Positions 1-10,980 of a stretch of DNA of 64,000 bases are shown here, one piece after another. The notes beneath the pieces are model-generated. The model did not search any database. It worked only from the letters and a program-made list of their open reading frames with translations, and was not told the DNA's origin. This DNA comes from Sporisorium sorghi (Eukaryota; Basidiomycota; Ustilaginomycetes; Ustilaginales; Ustilaginaceae). Each line of letters opens with the position of its first letter. Within the stretch, counting starts at the first letter, position 1. Both the position numbers and the translations under genes were made by a program. The stretch is taken from positions 1 to 64,000 of the forward strand of contig JALCCG010000009.1 in NCBI GenBank assembly GCA_023212695.1, in the 5' to 3' direction.

Positions 1-76
1 ACTGACTAGGCGATACCTTGCTTAACTTCGCAGATCGGACGGGATGCGGTGCTTTCAAGGTTCTATGGCCGCAGAT
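1..76 (-). rRNA. 5S ribosomal RNA, 5' part (runs off left edge)
   Basis: Read on the minus strand from 76 down to 1, the sequence starts ATCTGCGGCCATAG and continues through CATCCCGTCCGATCTGCGAAG to GTTAAGC. This is the strongly conserved 5' two thirds of eukaryotic 5S rRNA, including the helix I start and the loop A/helix II-III segment. A full gene is about 118-120 nt, so some 42 nt lie outside the window, including most of the internal control region. It sits next to protein genes, which fits the dispersed 5S copies known in many basidiomycetes. The 5' end is set by homology only. The few differences from the usual fungal consensus could be species-specific, or could mark a variant copy or pseudogene. 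Confidence 0.9.
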
Positions 77-711
77 GACTGTGGAGAAACGTTAGCTCAT
101 GATGAAGCATTTGCGCAGCTGATGGGGGAGGACTAATCGACGACCCACACACTGCGAATGGTCCGGAGCTTTGATGACAGGCCGGTTGTGATACTGTATC
201 GCGCAGGTCGCCCTGAAAGCATCACGAGTGTTGGTGTCAGGAACGAGTTGTTGATGGCAGAAGCTGAGAGAAGTCGACAGACCGAATATGGAGCAAGGGT
301 GGCGAGAGTTGGCCGCGTTCCACGTCTGCTTTGCTCTTCTTCGGCAAAGTTGTGCTTCCGCAATGGGCGGGCGAGGCAGTCAGCAGCAGCAGCAGCAGCA
401 GCAGCAGCAATTTCGCCGCATTGTTTTCGGCAGCAGCAGCACCAGTCAAATTCTAATCTCGTCCAATCCGAAAACAGGCCTAAATTGCCACGCACACGCG
501 CTCTTGCCCTCTCTCTCTCAGAGGCAACTCAGCCAAAAGCAGCAGCCCCACAGAGACGACGACGCTTTGAGCAAGCCGAGATCTTCTTGAACCCCAAACG
601 CTCGTTGCACCCTTTGGACATCTTTCCTCTCATCCACAATCACCGATCACCTTACCTCAACCTCCTTTCATCTCCTCGTGCTTCAGGGCGTGAGCACTAC
701 ATACATTCATC
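77..711. other. intergenic: 5S upstream region and PHO88 promoter/leader
   Basis: I see no protein gene here. The overlapping small reading frames in all frames come from a CAG repeat at 381-410 and a CT-rich run near 510-520. The stretch before 712 (about 590-711) is pyrimidine-rich, as expected for the leader of the downstream gene. The 5S gene is transcribed leftwards, away from this region. Confidence 0.6.
381..410 (+). repeat. CAG trinucleotide microsatellite
   Basis: Nine perfect CAG units followed by CAA, about 300 bp upstream of the PHO88 start. No supported coding exon covers it, so it appears to be non-coding, unlike the other CAG/CTG tracts in the window, which encode glutamine. 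Confidence 0.9.
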
Positions 712-1408
712 ATGAGCGCAGCTATTGGAAACATGGTAAGTTTCTTTCACAGCAACATCGGCTCGATGGACTCTGCGCTCTTTTTACGGGCGAGTTGACA
801 CGAGAATCGACGGCTGACCCCCTTCGCACCTATTCTTCTCTTCCCCCTTTTTCCCTCCACAGGCCTTCATGTTTGGCGCCATGCAGGTGGCCAAGCGCAT
901 CCCCTTCGACGACAAGCCCGAGTACATCATGTACGCGCGTGGCGCCTACGTTGCCGTGCAGCTGCTGTGTCTGGCCCTCTACTACTACTGCTCGGTGCGC
1001 GTCAAGAAGGCCAACGACCTGACGGTGATCAAGTATGTCAATGCCAAGAACCCCATGTCGCAGGAACCGGGCGAGCTGGTCACCACCACCAACCGCGACT
1101 ACGACCTCGCCGAGATCTCCAAGTCGACGCGCGGCATCCTCATGGGCTGCGCCATGGTCGGCTTCATGCATCTGTACCTGGGCTACACCAACCCGCTCGT
1201 CATCCAGTCCATCCTGCCCCTCAAGAACGCGTTTGAGTCCAACATGGCTAAGATCTGGATCTGGGGCCAGCCGGCTACGGGCGACCTCAAGAGGCCTTTC
1301 AAGGCTCCCCCTGGATTGTTCGGCGCCGCCGGCCAGGCTGGACCTCAGACCGACAAGGCTGCGATCAAGGAGGCCGAAAAAGTCGGTTCTGGTAAGAAGG
1401 ACGAGTGA
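712..1408 (+). CDS. PHO88: Pho88/SND3 family ER membrane protein
   Basis: Join 712-735 and 863-1408; 189 residues. Exon 1 encodes only eight residues (MSAAIGNM). The 127-bp intron has a GTAAGT donor and a CCACAG acceptor and keeps the frame. The protein shows the family hallmarks: MQVAKRIPF near the N-terminus, a hydrophobic segment at about residues 38-55, the LVTTTNRDYD block, a second hydrophobic segment (GILMGCAMVGFMHLY), and the closing GQPATGDLKRPF. Pho88 was first linked to phosphate uptake. It is now known as SND3, a membrane component of the SRP-independent ER targeting route. The lysine-rich tail fits a cytosolic C-terminus. Length matches the family, so identification is firm. Whether it acts in phosphate transport here cannot be judged from sequence. 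Confidence 0.95.
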
Positions 1409-2258
1409 GATACCACCGGATCTCGTTGAAGCAACGAAAGCTCTGCTACTTTTCTCCTCTCGTCGAGTGTCATCTGTGGGCGTTCAACGGTTGCGCGAAG
1501 CAGCTGTTCCGACGCTCTCTCGCACCTCGATCGATGTCGCTATTTCCCCCGTTCATTCATGTACATACAAAACGCATTCCGTCGTACTATAGTTTCTTGC
1601 TGTAACATGGTTTATTCTCTTTACAAAGTCGTGTCGGTGTCGGCATGTGAGGGCTTTGCAGAGCAGCTCGTTGCTATCCGACCACTGACACTGAAGCACG
1701 TCTGCAACAGAAGCTGCTCAGAAGCAGAGTGTACAAGGGTAGAGAGGGAGCAGTCTTGACTTGGTGTTGGCCTCTGCGCTTTGTCGAGTGAAAGATTATT
1801 TCGTGATCCGCATCGCAGCGCACAAGCAGGCAACAGGAACAGAGAGGAACAGCAAGCAAGCACGGCAAAGCCAAGCCAAAATTCCGAAATCCATCGACAG
1901 GTCTAAGATCACATTTTCAACATTTCTCTCCATTCTTTCACATCGATCGCTCGTTTGTTCTAGTCACACCACCATCATCCTTTCTCGTCGCTCGTTTATC
2001 ACTCACCATCACCACGGCTCGAGATACCGCACGCATTGCCAGCCAGTCTCGCTCGTCGCTTGAAGCTTTGATCGTCAACGTCAACAACTTCGCGCACTCG
2101 TTTCAAAGGATCGATCCACCTGCCAGAAGCGAGCTTATACCCGGACCACCATATCTCACTCAGCATCGCTTCCACGTCCATAGCGGTGAACAGCGCAAAC
2201 GACACGAGCTTCGAGAGCACAACCTCGAGCATCCTATAATCTGCTGCACAACGACACC
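1409..2258. other. intergenic: PHO88 3' region and CK2-beta promoter/leader
   Basis: Only short frames without codon bias or recognisable motifs are present. The part from about 1890 to 2060 is CT/CA-rich, typical of the leader upstream of genes in this window. No RNA gene or repeat was recognised. Confidence 0.6.
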
Positions 2259-3374
2259 ATGAGCTCCAACATCCGACCAAGAGACGACCCTTTAGAGGGC
2301 GACCTTCCCTACGCGGAGGGTGAACAGATCGAGGAGGACGAGGAGGAGGAAGACGAGGCTGTTCAACTCGGTGCATATGAAGACGAGATCTATGGTGAGT
2401 CTTCCCCCACTCTGCTCGACTCAAACCTCTAGACTTCCTCGCTAACGCATTCACCCCCCTTCACCTCTCGCACAGAATCCGAATCGCCCTCGGAAAGCGG
2501 CACCGAGTCGCTCACGTGGATCTCGTGGTTCTGCTCCCTTCCCGGGCACGAATACTTTGCCGAAGTAAGCGAAGACTTCATCGAGGACGACTTCAACCTC
2601 ACGGGGCTCAACGCGCTCGTTCCGTTCTACAAAGAAGCGCTCGAGATGATCCTCGACGTCGAGCCGCCCGAAGAGGACTCTCTCAAGATCCCCGACGTTT
2701 CGATCGTCGAGTCCTCCGCCGAGCTGCTGTATGGCTTAATTCACCAGCGGTACATCTTGACGCGGCACGGGATGCAGCAGATGGTGGACAAGTACGAGGC
2801 GGGCCATTTTGGCTACTGTCCGAGGGTGTTCTGTCATAGCCATCCCGTGTTGCCGTGTGGGAGGAGTGATTTGCCCGGGCTGGATACGGTCAAGCTGTTC
2901 TGTCCGAACTGTATTGACAATTACAGTCCGCCGAGCAGCAGGTTTCATGGGGTCGATGGGGCGTTTTTCGGGACGACGTTTCCGCATTTGCTGTATCAGT
3001 GTTATCGCGATCTGTTCCCGAGCATCATCGCGCCGAAGCAGACGGTGGAGACGGGCGCCGCCGGACAGCTGCAGTACACTCCCGCACAGCAAGCCGAAGC
3101 CACCGGCACCGCTCCACAGGCACCCGACACAGCACAAGCACCAACCCTAGCCACGTCAGAATCCGCATCGACACCGGCAGCAGCAGCAGCAGCAGCGGAG
3201 GCGCCGCTGCACCGCACCATCCAGCCCGAACAGCTCGGCAAGCGCGTCCCCTACACCCGAACGTACACACCCAAGATCTACGGATTCAAGGTGTCCGAAT
3301 ACGCCAAGACAGGCCCCAGGATGAAGTGGATGCGCATGCGCCCGACGTCCCTCGACCAGCTCGATCGGCTTTGA
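2259..3374 (+). CDS. CKB1: casein kinase II regulatory (beta) subunit
   Basis: Join 2259-2394 and 2476-3374; 344 residues. The 81-bp intron (GTGAGT...CACAG, phase 1) restores the conserved start of the fold, with SLTWISWFCSLPGHEYF in exon 2. The zinc-binding core is intact: CPRVFC (Cys160, Cys165) and CPNC (Cys188, Cys191). The dimer-interface signatures FGYCPRVFC and DGAFFGTTFPHLL are also present. An acidic stretch in exon 1 precedes the fold. Compared with the roughly 215-residue animal protein, this one has an Ala/Thr/Pro-rich insertion of about 60 residues between the zinc-finger core and the closing KIYGFKVSEYAKTGPRMKW segment, a region known to vary in fungi. It acts as the dimeric scaffold of the CK2 holoenzyme. 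Which of the two yeast paralogues (Ckb1/Ckb2) it matches is not resolved. Confidence 0.93.
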
Positions 3375-3938
3375 ACTCAGCGCGGTCGCGCAGGCCGATA
3401 CGCCCGTAGCTACAGCGGTACGCCCGCGTTGGTGCTGGTCACTTGGTTATTTTATGGCACCATCCCCCACTTTGTTTGCCTCGATCACTCTCGCAATCTC
3501 ATGGATATCCAACCACCCCTTTGCTCGCTGAACACTGAAGAGCTTGTCATTCCCCGAATGCGTGTTGAGATCCTGGCCACAGATGCTGAGTCAGAGCCTG
3601 CCGCGGTTGCAACTCACTCGCTCACTCACTCGCGCACACGCTTCCCGCACCTAGCTTGTCTATGAGCGCCAAACGAAGGGCAACAAGAGTCGAGTTCGCG
3701 ATTTCTTTTCGTCGAAAGAAAAAGAGGGGCACCAAAAGACAAGGAACGCAAAAGGATATCTACAGGTGTGAAACGAAGGCGAACAAGACTTTGGATGAAT
3801 GTAATGTAGCAGGGGTAAGAATGGTGGTGGGGGTGCGATAGGGTGAGAAACTAAGAGACAATGACGGTCCTAGATCATCCTGAAGAAAAGGCCTGCAACA
3901 AGATCGCAACAGCTAATCCGTGCCGTAGCGCGCCTCGC
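3375..3938. other. intergenic between convergent CK2-beta and EPL1 genes
   Basis: This is the shared 3' flank of two convergent genes. It contains A-rich stretches on the plus strand (about 3710-3800) and no supported coding or RNA gene. Confidence 0.6.
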
Positions 3939-4647
3939 TCAACCTTGCTGCGTCTGCGGCGAAGCTCTCGTAGCCAAGTGAGGCGAGCCAGCCGCGCCGG
4001 CAGCGGCAGCGGCCGCCGCAGCAGCTGCATTCTTGAGCTGCTGTTGTTGGACTGCGTGCAGGTTCATGTTGGCCTGCACCGGCGAGGCGTGGTACGAGAC
4101 AGGCGACTGCGCCGCCATCATCTTGGCATTGGCAGCATTCGTCGCAGCAGCGATGGCGGCGCGGTTGGCAGCTGAGATCTGCGGCGACGGCGAGTTGGTA
4201 GCGTTGGTGGTGGCCGACGTGCCGTTCTGCACGGGCGAGCTGCCAGCCATCGCCCCATTGATGCCGTTGGCAGCGAAGCGCGGAGAGCCGGCAGTGGAGG
4301 CGCGAGACATGGCGGGCGATCCTTGGTTCGATGCGCTGCCGTTGACCTGTGCCTGTGCCTGCTGCGGCTGCTGTTGCTGCTGCTGCTGTTGAGCGCCAAA
4401 CGCAGCCTGAGCAGCCTGCTGTGCAATCTGCAGAGCTCGGTTGGGAGGCAAGCGCAGGTTCATGTTCGCATTCTGCGCCAACGCAGCCTTCATCGCCATT
4501 AGCTGAGCTGCCGTCGCATTCCCGCCCTGTTGTCCCTGCAGCATCTGAGCCTGTTGCTGCAGCGCTTGGAACTGCTGCATAGTGAGAGCGCCGTTCTTCA
4601 TCTGCGCTGCGGCCAGGCTGAGATTCAGATTGAGGGCCCCCGTCTGT

Positions 4648-4679
<32 letters not shown>

Positions 4680-5410
4680 TTGAGGCATCACGAGACCTGC
4701 TTGCATTACGGGCGAAGGATTCGTTCGACCAGTGTTTTGTCCGTTAGCCGCTGCGGGAACCGGTGATGCCGAGGTGCGTGCGATTTGCTGTTGCGGTTGA
4801 GAGCTTACCCTTGCGTGCTGCATTGGCGGACTGCCAGCGTTTCCCGTCATGTTCAAGCTCAGATTCATGCCAAACGGCTGAGCAGCGTTAGGCACGGTGA
4901 AAGCGGCTGCCTGCATGGGCGAAGAATGCGCCATGCTTTGTTGCGGCATCGGCCTTGCCAAGTGCTGCTGCGCCAGCTGCATCTGGGCTTGAATCGAGGT
5001 AGCGTCGAATGGCATCGCTTGTCCAAGCAGATGCGTCTGACCTTGAGCTGCAGCAGCGGCCATCTGCATCTGCAGTTGCATCTGCAGTTCGATGGGCATC
5101 TGCATTTGCATCTGCGCCGGCAAACCGAATTGCTGCTGCTGAGGCTGGGGCTGGGCCTGCTGCTGCTGCTGATTGACTCCGCTCATACGCCTCTGCTGCT
5201 GTTGCTGTTGCTGAGCCGCAGCTTGTTGAGCAGCCTGCAGTTGCTGTTGCGCCGCCGCGAAGGCCGCGAGCTGTGCCTGCTGGTTGTTGTTGTGCGAGAG
5301 AGACATGATCTGGCTTCCGAACGGTTGAGGCAGCTGCTGCTGCGCGCCTGTCTGCTGCGCCTGCTGCTGTTGCTGAGGTTGTGGCATCTGCGGCTGTGGC
5401 AGCGCTTGTG

Positions 5411-5445
<35 letters not shown>

Positions 5446-8400
5446 AATTGCTGTTGTTTTTGATGCTGCTGTTGCTGCTGTTGCTGTTTTTGCTGTTGCT
5501 GCAGGAGTGCGGCTTGCTGGGCTTGCGCCTGAGCCGCCGCTTGTGCTTGAGCTTGTGCCTGCGCCGCGGCGGCTTGCTGCTGCTGCTGCTGTTGTTGTTG
5601 CTGCTGTTGCTGCAAGATGGCCATCTGGAGCTGCTGCTGCTGCGCTTGCAATTGCTGCGCCTGCAACGCGCTCTGTGAACCTCCTCCGCTCGTCGCGGCT
5701 GCAGTGCGCGCCGCCGAGGGCATCGGCAGGGTCGCCGCACTCGGAACGCCAGGCAGAGTAGCAGTTGCCGCTGCTGCGACAGGGGCCGCCGAGACCTTAG
5801 CAGATGCAGCTCCAGCAGACGCCACAGCGGACGCGGAAGAGGACGAGGCCGGCTGCTCGACGTATCCTGCCGGCTTCGGAGTCGGCGCTTCGGCAGCCGC
5901 TTGCGCCTGTTGAAGGTTGGTGAGATCCGTTGATAGTTTCAACAGATCCGTCTCCTCCAGCAGAGTCATCCTGTAGCGCATGAACTTCTGGTCAAAGTCG
6001 TCCAATACGGCCTCATCGTCGTCCTCCATGCCGCCCAACGCCGTGAGGCCCAGACCAGCAAAGCGGCCGGACTCGTCGTCGTACCTCCATTGCTCTTCCA
6101 GCCTGGTCCAGCGCTGAAGCTCGCGCTCCGCATCAAACTCGGAATCAGAATCAGAGTCGTCGTCGTCCGATGCATCCTGTTGCTGCTCGCCGTCGCGTTT
6201 GTCATGACCCTCGTCCAGTCCCAGCATGTCAATGTCGCCCACCTCGGTGGCTTGGGTGCTGACAACTCCGACCGAGGTGCCACTGAGTCGTGAGCGATCG
6301 CTCGAGTCCGACGACGTGCTCGAAGCGTCGGAATGCTGCGAGCCTGAGACTTCGTCGGACGGCTTGGCCGAAGAGGCGGAAGCAAAGGGGCCGGTATTCG
6401 CAAATGGCCCGCCAAAAGCATCGTTGCCTTGGTTGAGGATCGACTGCACAGCAGGATGCGCCGTCGAGACGAGCAGCTGCGGGTGAAGGTCGGGCGAGAA
6501 GGCGAACGGCCCCGTCAACGTCTTCTTGCTAGATGGTGGCGAGTTAGCAAGAGCAGGGTCAGGAAGCAACGAAGATGCTCGGGTCGGCTCCGAGTCGGCT
6601 GCTTGTGCTTCGACGCCGGGCAGCTCTGATCGGGTGCGGCCGTACCGTGGCCAGTCGGTGAGACTGGTGGGTACGGGACTGGGCACAGGCAAGCGGCGGT
6701 CCAAGAAGACACGACCACCTCGCCCAACACGCCTGCGGAACGACGGTGGACGACCAGCGCGAGTGGAGAGTGGCGAGAAGGGTAGTGGATCGTCGGACGA
6801 TTCCGCATGGATGGGTCGGAAGGCTCGCAACGGCGCTGGCGCTGGGATGGGCTGGAAGGCGGCATCGCTGCCCTCTTCCCAGCCGAGATCCGAGTCGGCT
6901 TTGCGCAGGCATTCGCGCTCGATGTACGCCTGCACAGCATGGACACGTTCGAGAATGGCTGAGCCCATCCCCGAGACGCCCCCAGCAGCTGCGGTCGCCG
7001 CACCTGCAGAGGTGCCGTCAGCCTCGCCACCGCGAGACTTGCGTCCCGCCAACTTGATCGTTGTTGCGGCTTCGTCCGTCTTTCGCTTTTTCTTGGCCGG
7101 TCCTGTCGATGACTGCGCAGGATCTCTGCGTTCTCCCGAGATGAGCTCCTCGTCTTCCAATCCCTGCTGTGGGCCGACGATGCCCCAATGGCGTTTGATG
7201 TCCATGAGGTCCTTGATACCCTCCCAGCATTCGCGACTCTGCCGCAACGAGGCGCGCTTGGTCTTCTCTCTTTGCGCCACCAGCTCGGTCAACGCGACGG
7301 CATGCTCTAATTCGGCGCGCAGTCGAATCATCTTTTCGATATGAAGCGCGTCGGTCTTGCGGGTCTTGCGGATCTGCTTGACCTCGCGTCGACGGAAGCA
7401 GACGTATGGGTCATTGTCGTTGGTTTCGTCGAAGTTGAGGTAGGGCGTAATCGCTCGGCCTTCGCGGTCTTCGCGCCGGCTCTTCCAGTGCGGGTAGACA
7501 ACAGTCGCGAGCGCCTTGAGGTCAGCCAGATTCTTGTACGGATTCCGTGGTGACCATTCTGTTGAGTAGATGGAAGGGCTGGAAAGGGAAGGAGAGCCCG
7601 CAGCACCGGTGATGGAGGGTCGACGAGCTTGTGAAGAGGCGGCGCTGGCGCCGACAGTCTTTTCCCAGCTCAGCTGGGGCAAGTCGGGTTGCGCAAGAGC
7701 AGAGATCGAGGACGAGGGATCAAAGTAGGTGAGCAGCTCCTCGCACGTCGGGATCTTGGTGACGTCGAGGTGGAGGAAGGGGACCTGCTCGGAGGTGACT
7801 TGCTCGAAGACGGTCATGATCATCTCGAACTGATCCTCCGAGAGCACGCGATAGCTGCCCTGGTTCTCGGCGACGAGCTTCTCGATGGCCTCCTCGCGCA
7901 GCTTCTCCTTTGCCTTGCCCTTGCCGCCAGTGCCAGCGAGAGGGCCCGTCTTGGCATTGCGGATCGCCGCTGCCAGATCCTCCTGCGCCTTTGCATTGCG
8001 TGTCTCGAGCCAATCCTGGTCGTCTTCGTCCATGTTGTAGCTGGGACCCTTGATGCAATCCTCGACCGTGTCGGACCAGCGGATGTAGGTGACTGGATCC
8101 GAGTACACGCCCGAAGGGTAGAGCTGCGAGAATTCGGCATTGGAGAGTGTGCCGTGCGCGTCGGGGACGGGAATGCTGTATGCTGCTTTCGCTGTTTCTG
8201 ATGCTGTGTTGCCCTCCGAGGTGGCGAGCTGATTCGATGACAAAGCTGCCTGCAGATGGTGCTCCGAAATCTCGTTGGCGTCGACACCGAGATTAGAATC
8301 CTGTGCATGCTCCTGCCCTTCGAACTCGGGCTCTGGCCCCGCCACCACCGAAGTGGCGGCGTTGAGCAGATGCGAGCCACGTTGAACGCATACTGTTGTG

Positions 8401-8910
8401 GTTTACGGTGTGTGTCAGCAATGCAGAAGGTGATGGTGATGATGATGCCGGGGTGACGATGATGATGACGACAATGATGGCGAAGAGGTGGATGGATGTT
8501 GTTGAAGGTGAGAGGATGGGTTGTGGTGGTGGTAGTGACGAAATTTGAGAAAGAACGGCGAAGAGGTGAATGATTGACGAGTGATACCATCAAGTGGGTC
8601 GAATATGAAAATGCGGATGATCGCGACGAGACGAATTTTGGATGGCGACGAGAGGAAATTCGCGTTCAAGTCGATGGCGAGATGATAAATAAATAAAAAA
8701 GTGAGGCAGTAGAAAGACAGTTTGGAAAATGGTGAGGAAAAGGCAATATTTTGTGGTCAGTGGACGCGTTCGAAAAGGCATCGAGGGGCCAGATAGGACG
8801 GCGGGCTGGGCTGGGCTGGTTTACTCACGCTTCTGCCTGTATGAAAGCTTTTTGTTCCTGACTCTGCTGGACGTGGTCGCAGCAGGGACAGGAGCTGCGC
8901 TTCTCGCCAT
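3939..8910 (-). CDS. EPL1: Enhancer of polycomb-like protein, NuA4 subunit
   Basis: Complement of join(3939-8392, 8829-8910); 1,511 residues. Exon 1 encodes 27 residues (MARSAAPVPAATTSS..., ending KKLSYRQK). After a 436-bp intron with a GTGAGT donor, exon 2 continues LCVQRGSHLLNAAT and, further on, NEISEHHLQAAL, the EPcA-domain N-terminus. The rest of EPcA lies at about residues 60-400, including DPYVCFRRREVKQIRKTRK and the basic KRASLRQSRECWEG region. In yeast, Epl1 anchors the Piccolo NuA4 module (Esa1, Yng2, Eaf6) and positions the acetyltransferase on nucleosomes. Residues from about 930 onward are Gln- and Ala-rich with several pure glutamine runs, roughly doubling the length compared with yeast Epl1 (832 residues). 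The intron boundary falls inside EPcA, which supports the model. Confidence 0.92.
4642..4683 (-). repeat. CTG/TTG tract encoding polyglutamine in EPL1
   Basis: An interrupted CTG/TTG run on the plus strand that reads as consecutive glutamines in the EPL1 frame. It is one of at least five such runs between about 4360 and 5680. Confidence 0.85.
5412..5444 (-). repeat. pure (CTG)11 tract encoding polyglutamine in EPL1
   Basis: Eleven uninterrupted CTG units on the plus strand give CAG codons in EPL1. Neighbouring Gln runs use mixed CAG/CAA codons, so this perfect stretch is the most likely site of length polymorphism between strains. Confidence 0.9.
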
Positions 8911-10980
8911 GCCGAAAAGGGGTGACGAGTTAGACTGCTGCCGTCGCGCCCATCCAAGTCAATTGAAAGGCACTATCGACAACGACGACGACGAAGCAAG
9001 ACAAAAGCGGGTGATTGGCGATGACTGAGTGAGGTCGTCAACAATCACAGCGTAGAAGACGAATCCAGGAGGAAGGAATTGCAGAGAGGTCCGCTCCCGG
9101 TTTTTGGTGGTGGGCGTCGTGTATGAGGAAAAGGTCGAGGTCGATGTTGCTGATGATGATGACGACGAAGACAATCTAGAACGGGGACGACGACGGCAAA
9201 AGCTTAGGGGACGAGAACGGGCAGCGCAAGACGAGTTTTGGACGGGGTATGAGGGTCACAGCGGAGACCTGCTAATGTACAAGGGACCAAAAGAAAAAAA
9301 AAAATTGCTGCACGAAACGGATCTCGACGACGACCGAAGAAGGTATGGTCGAAAGGGGTGGATGGCGAAGGTGATGAGGTCGGACGATACGAGAAATATT
9401 GGCGGACGAAGAAGATGTGTAGAAAAATGGGCAAACAGGTTCTCCAATCAAGGGACCCGATGCGAAGAGGGAGAAACGAGAAAAGGGCGAATGGATGGAG
9501 GAGAGATGAGGAGGAGGAGGAAGAGGTATAGGGCGGATGGGAGGTGGATGGATGCAAGAGTGCAAAAGAGGGCGTCCAGGGATTGGATTGGACACGAGGA
9601 CGAGGACGAGAACGAGGGTAGAGGGAATTAGAGGAGACACAAGAGGAGGAGAGAAAAGAGCCGCTTGTGTCTGCGCGAAGAGGAGAACGCGAAAAGAGGT
9701 GAAAATGGTGAGAGATGGTGTGTCGACGACTCGATCTCGTCGTAAAGCTCGAGAATGAGATGGAAAAAGGAGAAAAAAGGACGCGCGCAAGACCGACACG
9801 AGAAATGCGAGAGAGAGCGATAATGGTAAAGGCAAAGTCGAGCGGATACGAGCACACACAGGATGGAGCTGATGGGAGGGGAGCGACGCGTTTTGGCAGG
9901 AGATTTCGAATTGGGGGAAAGGGGGAAATCGACAGGCGAACTGCAGGATGGGAGGAAGAGGAGGAGCGGCGGACTGACTCTCTGACTCACGCGAAGCAAG
10001 AGAGCAAAAGCGAGAAAAGGCTGAGCTGAGAGAGAGACGAGAGGAAAAACACGAGAGAGGAAAAAAAGGTCGAAAATTGCTTCTCGGTCGCTTTGTGAGA
10101 GGGAGAGAGAGAGACGAGAGAAAAGGGCAGATCGAAAAAAGTGCAAGGCAGTGAGAGCCAAACCGCGCTCTCTGTCCCTCTCGATTTCTGCAGAGGCTGA
10201 GCAAATGGGAGGCAAAAAAGATGATTCCGTTCCTCTCTCTCTCTCTCTCTCTCGCGCTGCTTTGAAATCCAAATTTTGGATTTTCGTTTTTTCCCAAATT
10301 TTCGCAGAGTGAAGAGCCAGAGCAAGAGAGCAGAGAGGAGTGAGAAGAGGGCTTTTCCGCCTGTGCCCTGGCGTATCGCTGTGTACCGTGGAAAAGCGCA
10401 GTCAATCGCTGATGCCTCCGCTGCTGCTGCTGCTGCTGCTCAACAAGACGGCGAGGTTTGCCCAACCGACGAGACAGAGCAGCAGCAGCAGCAGGCCGAA
10501 GAACGTGTGCGTCTCCGCTCTCTGTTTCTCCCGCTTTTGGCCTGATTGGTCTGCTTCCGTGCTCCGCGCTCCGCTTTGACCGACAGGGACAAAGCATTGT
10601 CGGATCAGACAATCTGACCGGCAGCAGCTGCTGAGCCGAAAGTGCTGTCAAAGCGGAACTTGGCCCTCTTGAACCGTGAGCGCGCCTTGTGTCCTGCGTG
10701 CGCAAAATTGATCGCGAAAATCGTATCGGGAGTATCGGGGTTCTGACGCGCCAGATCCGTGAGATCGTGTTCGTCAGCGAGGGTTGAAAGGCGGGCTGAG
10801 GTGGTGGTGGCGTCAAAGCGTGAAACAGTCGGAGCGACTCCAAGATCGTGGCAGTGAGAAGCAGAGCGGGTGGAAGAGCATGCTGAATCTGGTGAATGTT
10901 GTGGTTGAAGATATGCTTGTTGTACGACTGTGTGCTGAGGGTATCGATGCTGAGCGAGATGATGGCAGTGCAGAGACTCC
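8911..10980. other. long purine-rich (plus strand) upstream region of EPL1
   Basis: About 2 kb separate the EPL1 start from the end of FCF2, both on the minus strand. The section 9100-10350 is very purine-rich on the plus strand, so a minus-strand leader would be pyrimidine-rich. It contains GA/CT dinucleotide runs (10091-10120, 10233-10253) and two CAG/CTG runs (about 10417-10440 and 10478-10494). A 523-codon minus-strand frame (10843-9272) runs through it, but its composition (Ser, Leu, Phe, Arg, Pro) follows from the CT bias and no domain is visible. I read the region as promoter plus a long 5' leader of EPL1. Confidence 0.5.
10233..10253. repeat. (CT)n microsatellite
   Basis: An uninterrupted CT dinucleotide run within the low-complexity region upstream of EPL1. 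Complementary GA runs lie about 120 bp to its left. Confidence 0.9.

Noticed and set aside
4785..5678. Plus-strand Leu-rich frame opposite EPL1
   Set aside because: Produced by CTG repeats that encode glutamine on the other strand; not a membrane protein.
9272..10843. 523-codon minus-strand open frame upstream of EPL1
   Set aside because: Composition follows the CT bias of the strand (Ser, Leu, Phe, Arg, Pro), it contains microsatellites, and no domain or conserved-looking motif is visible.
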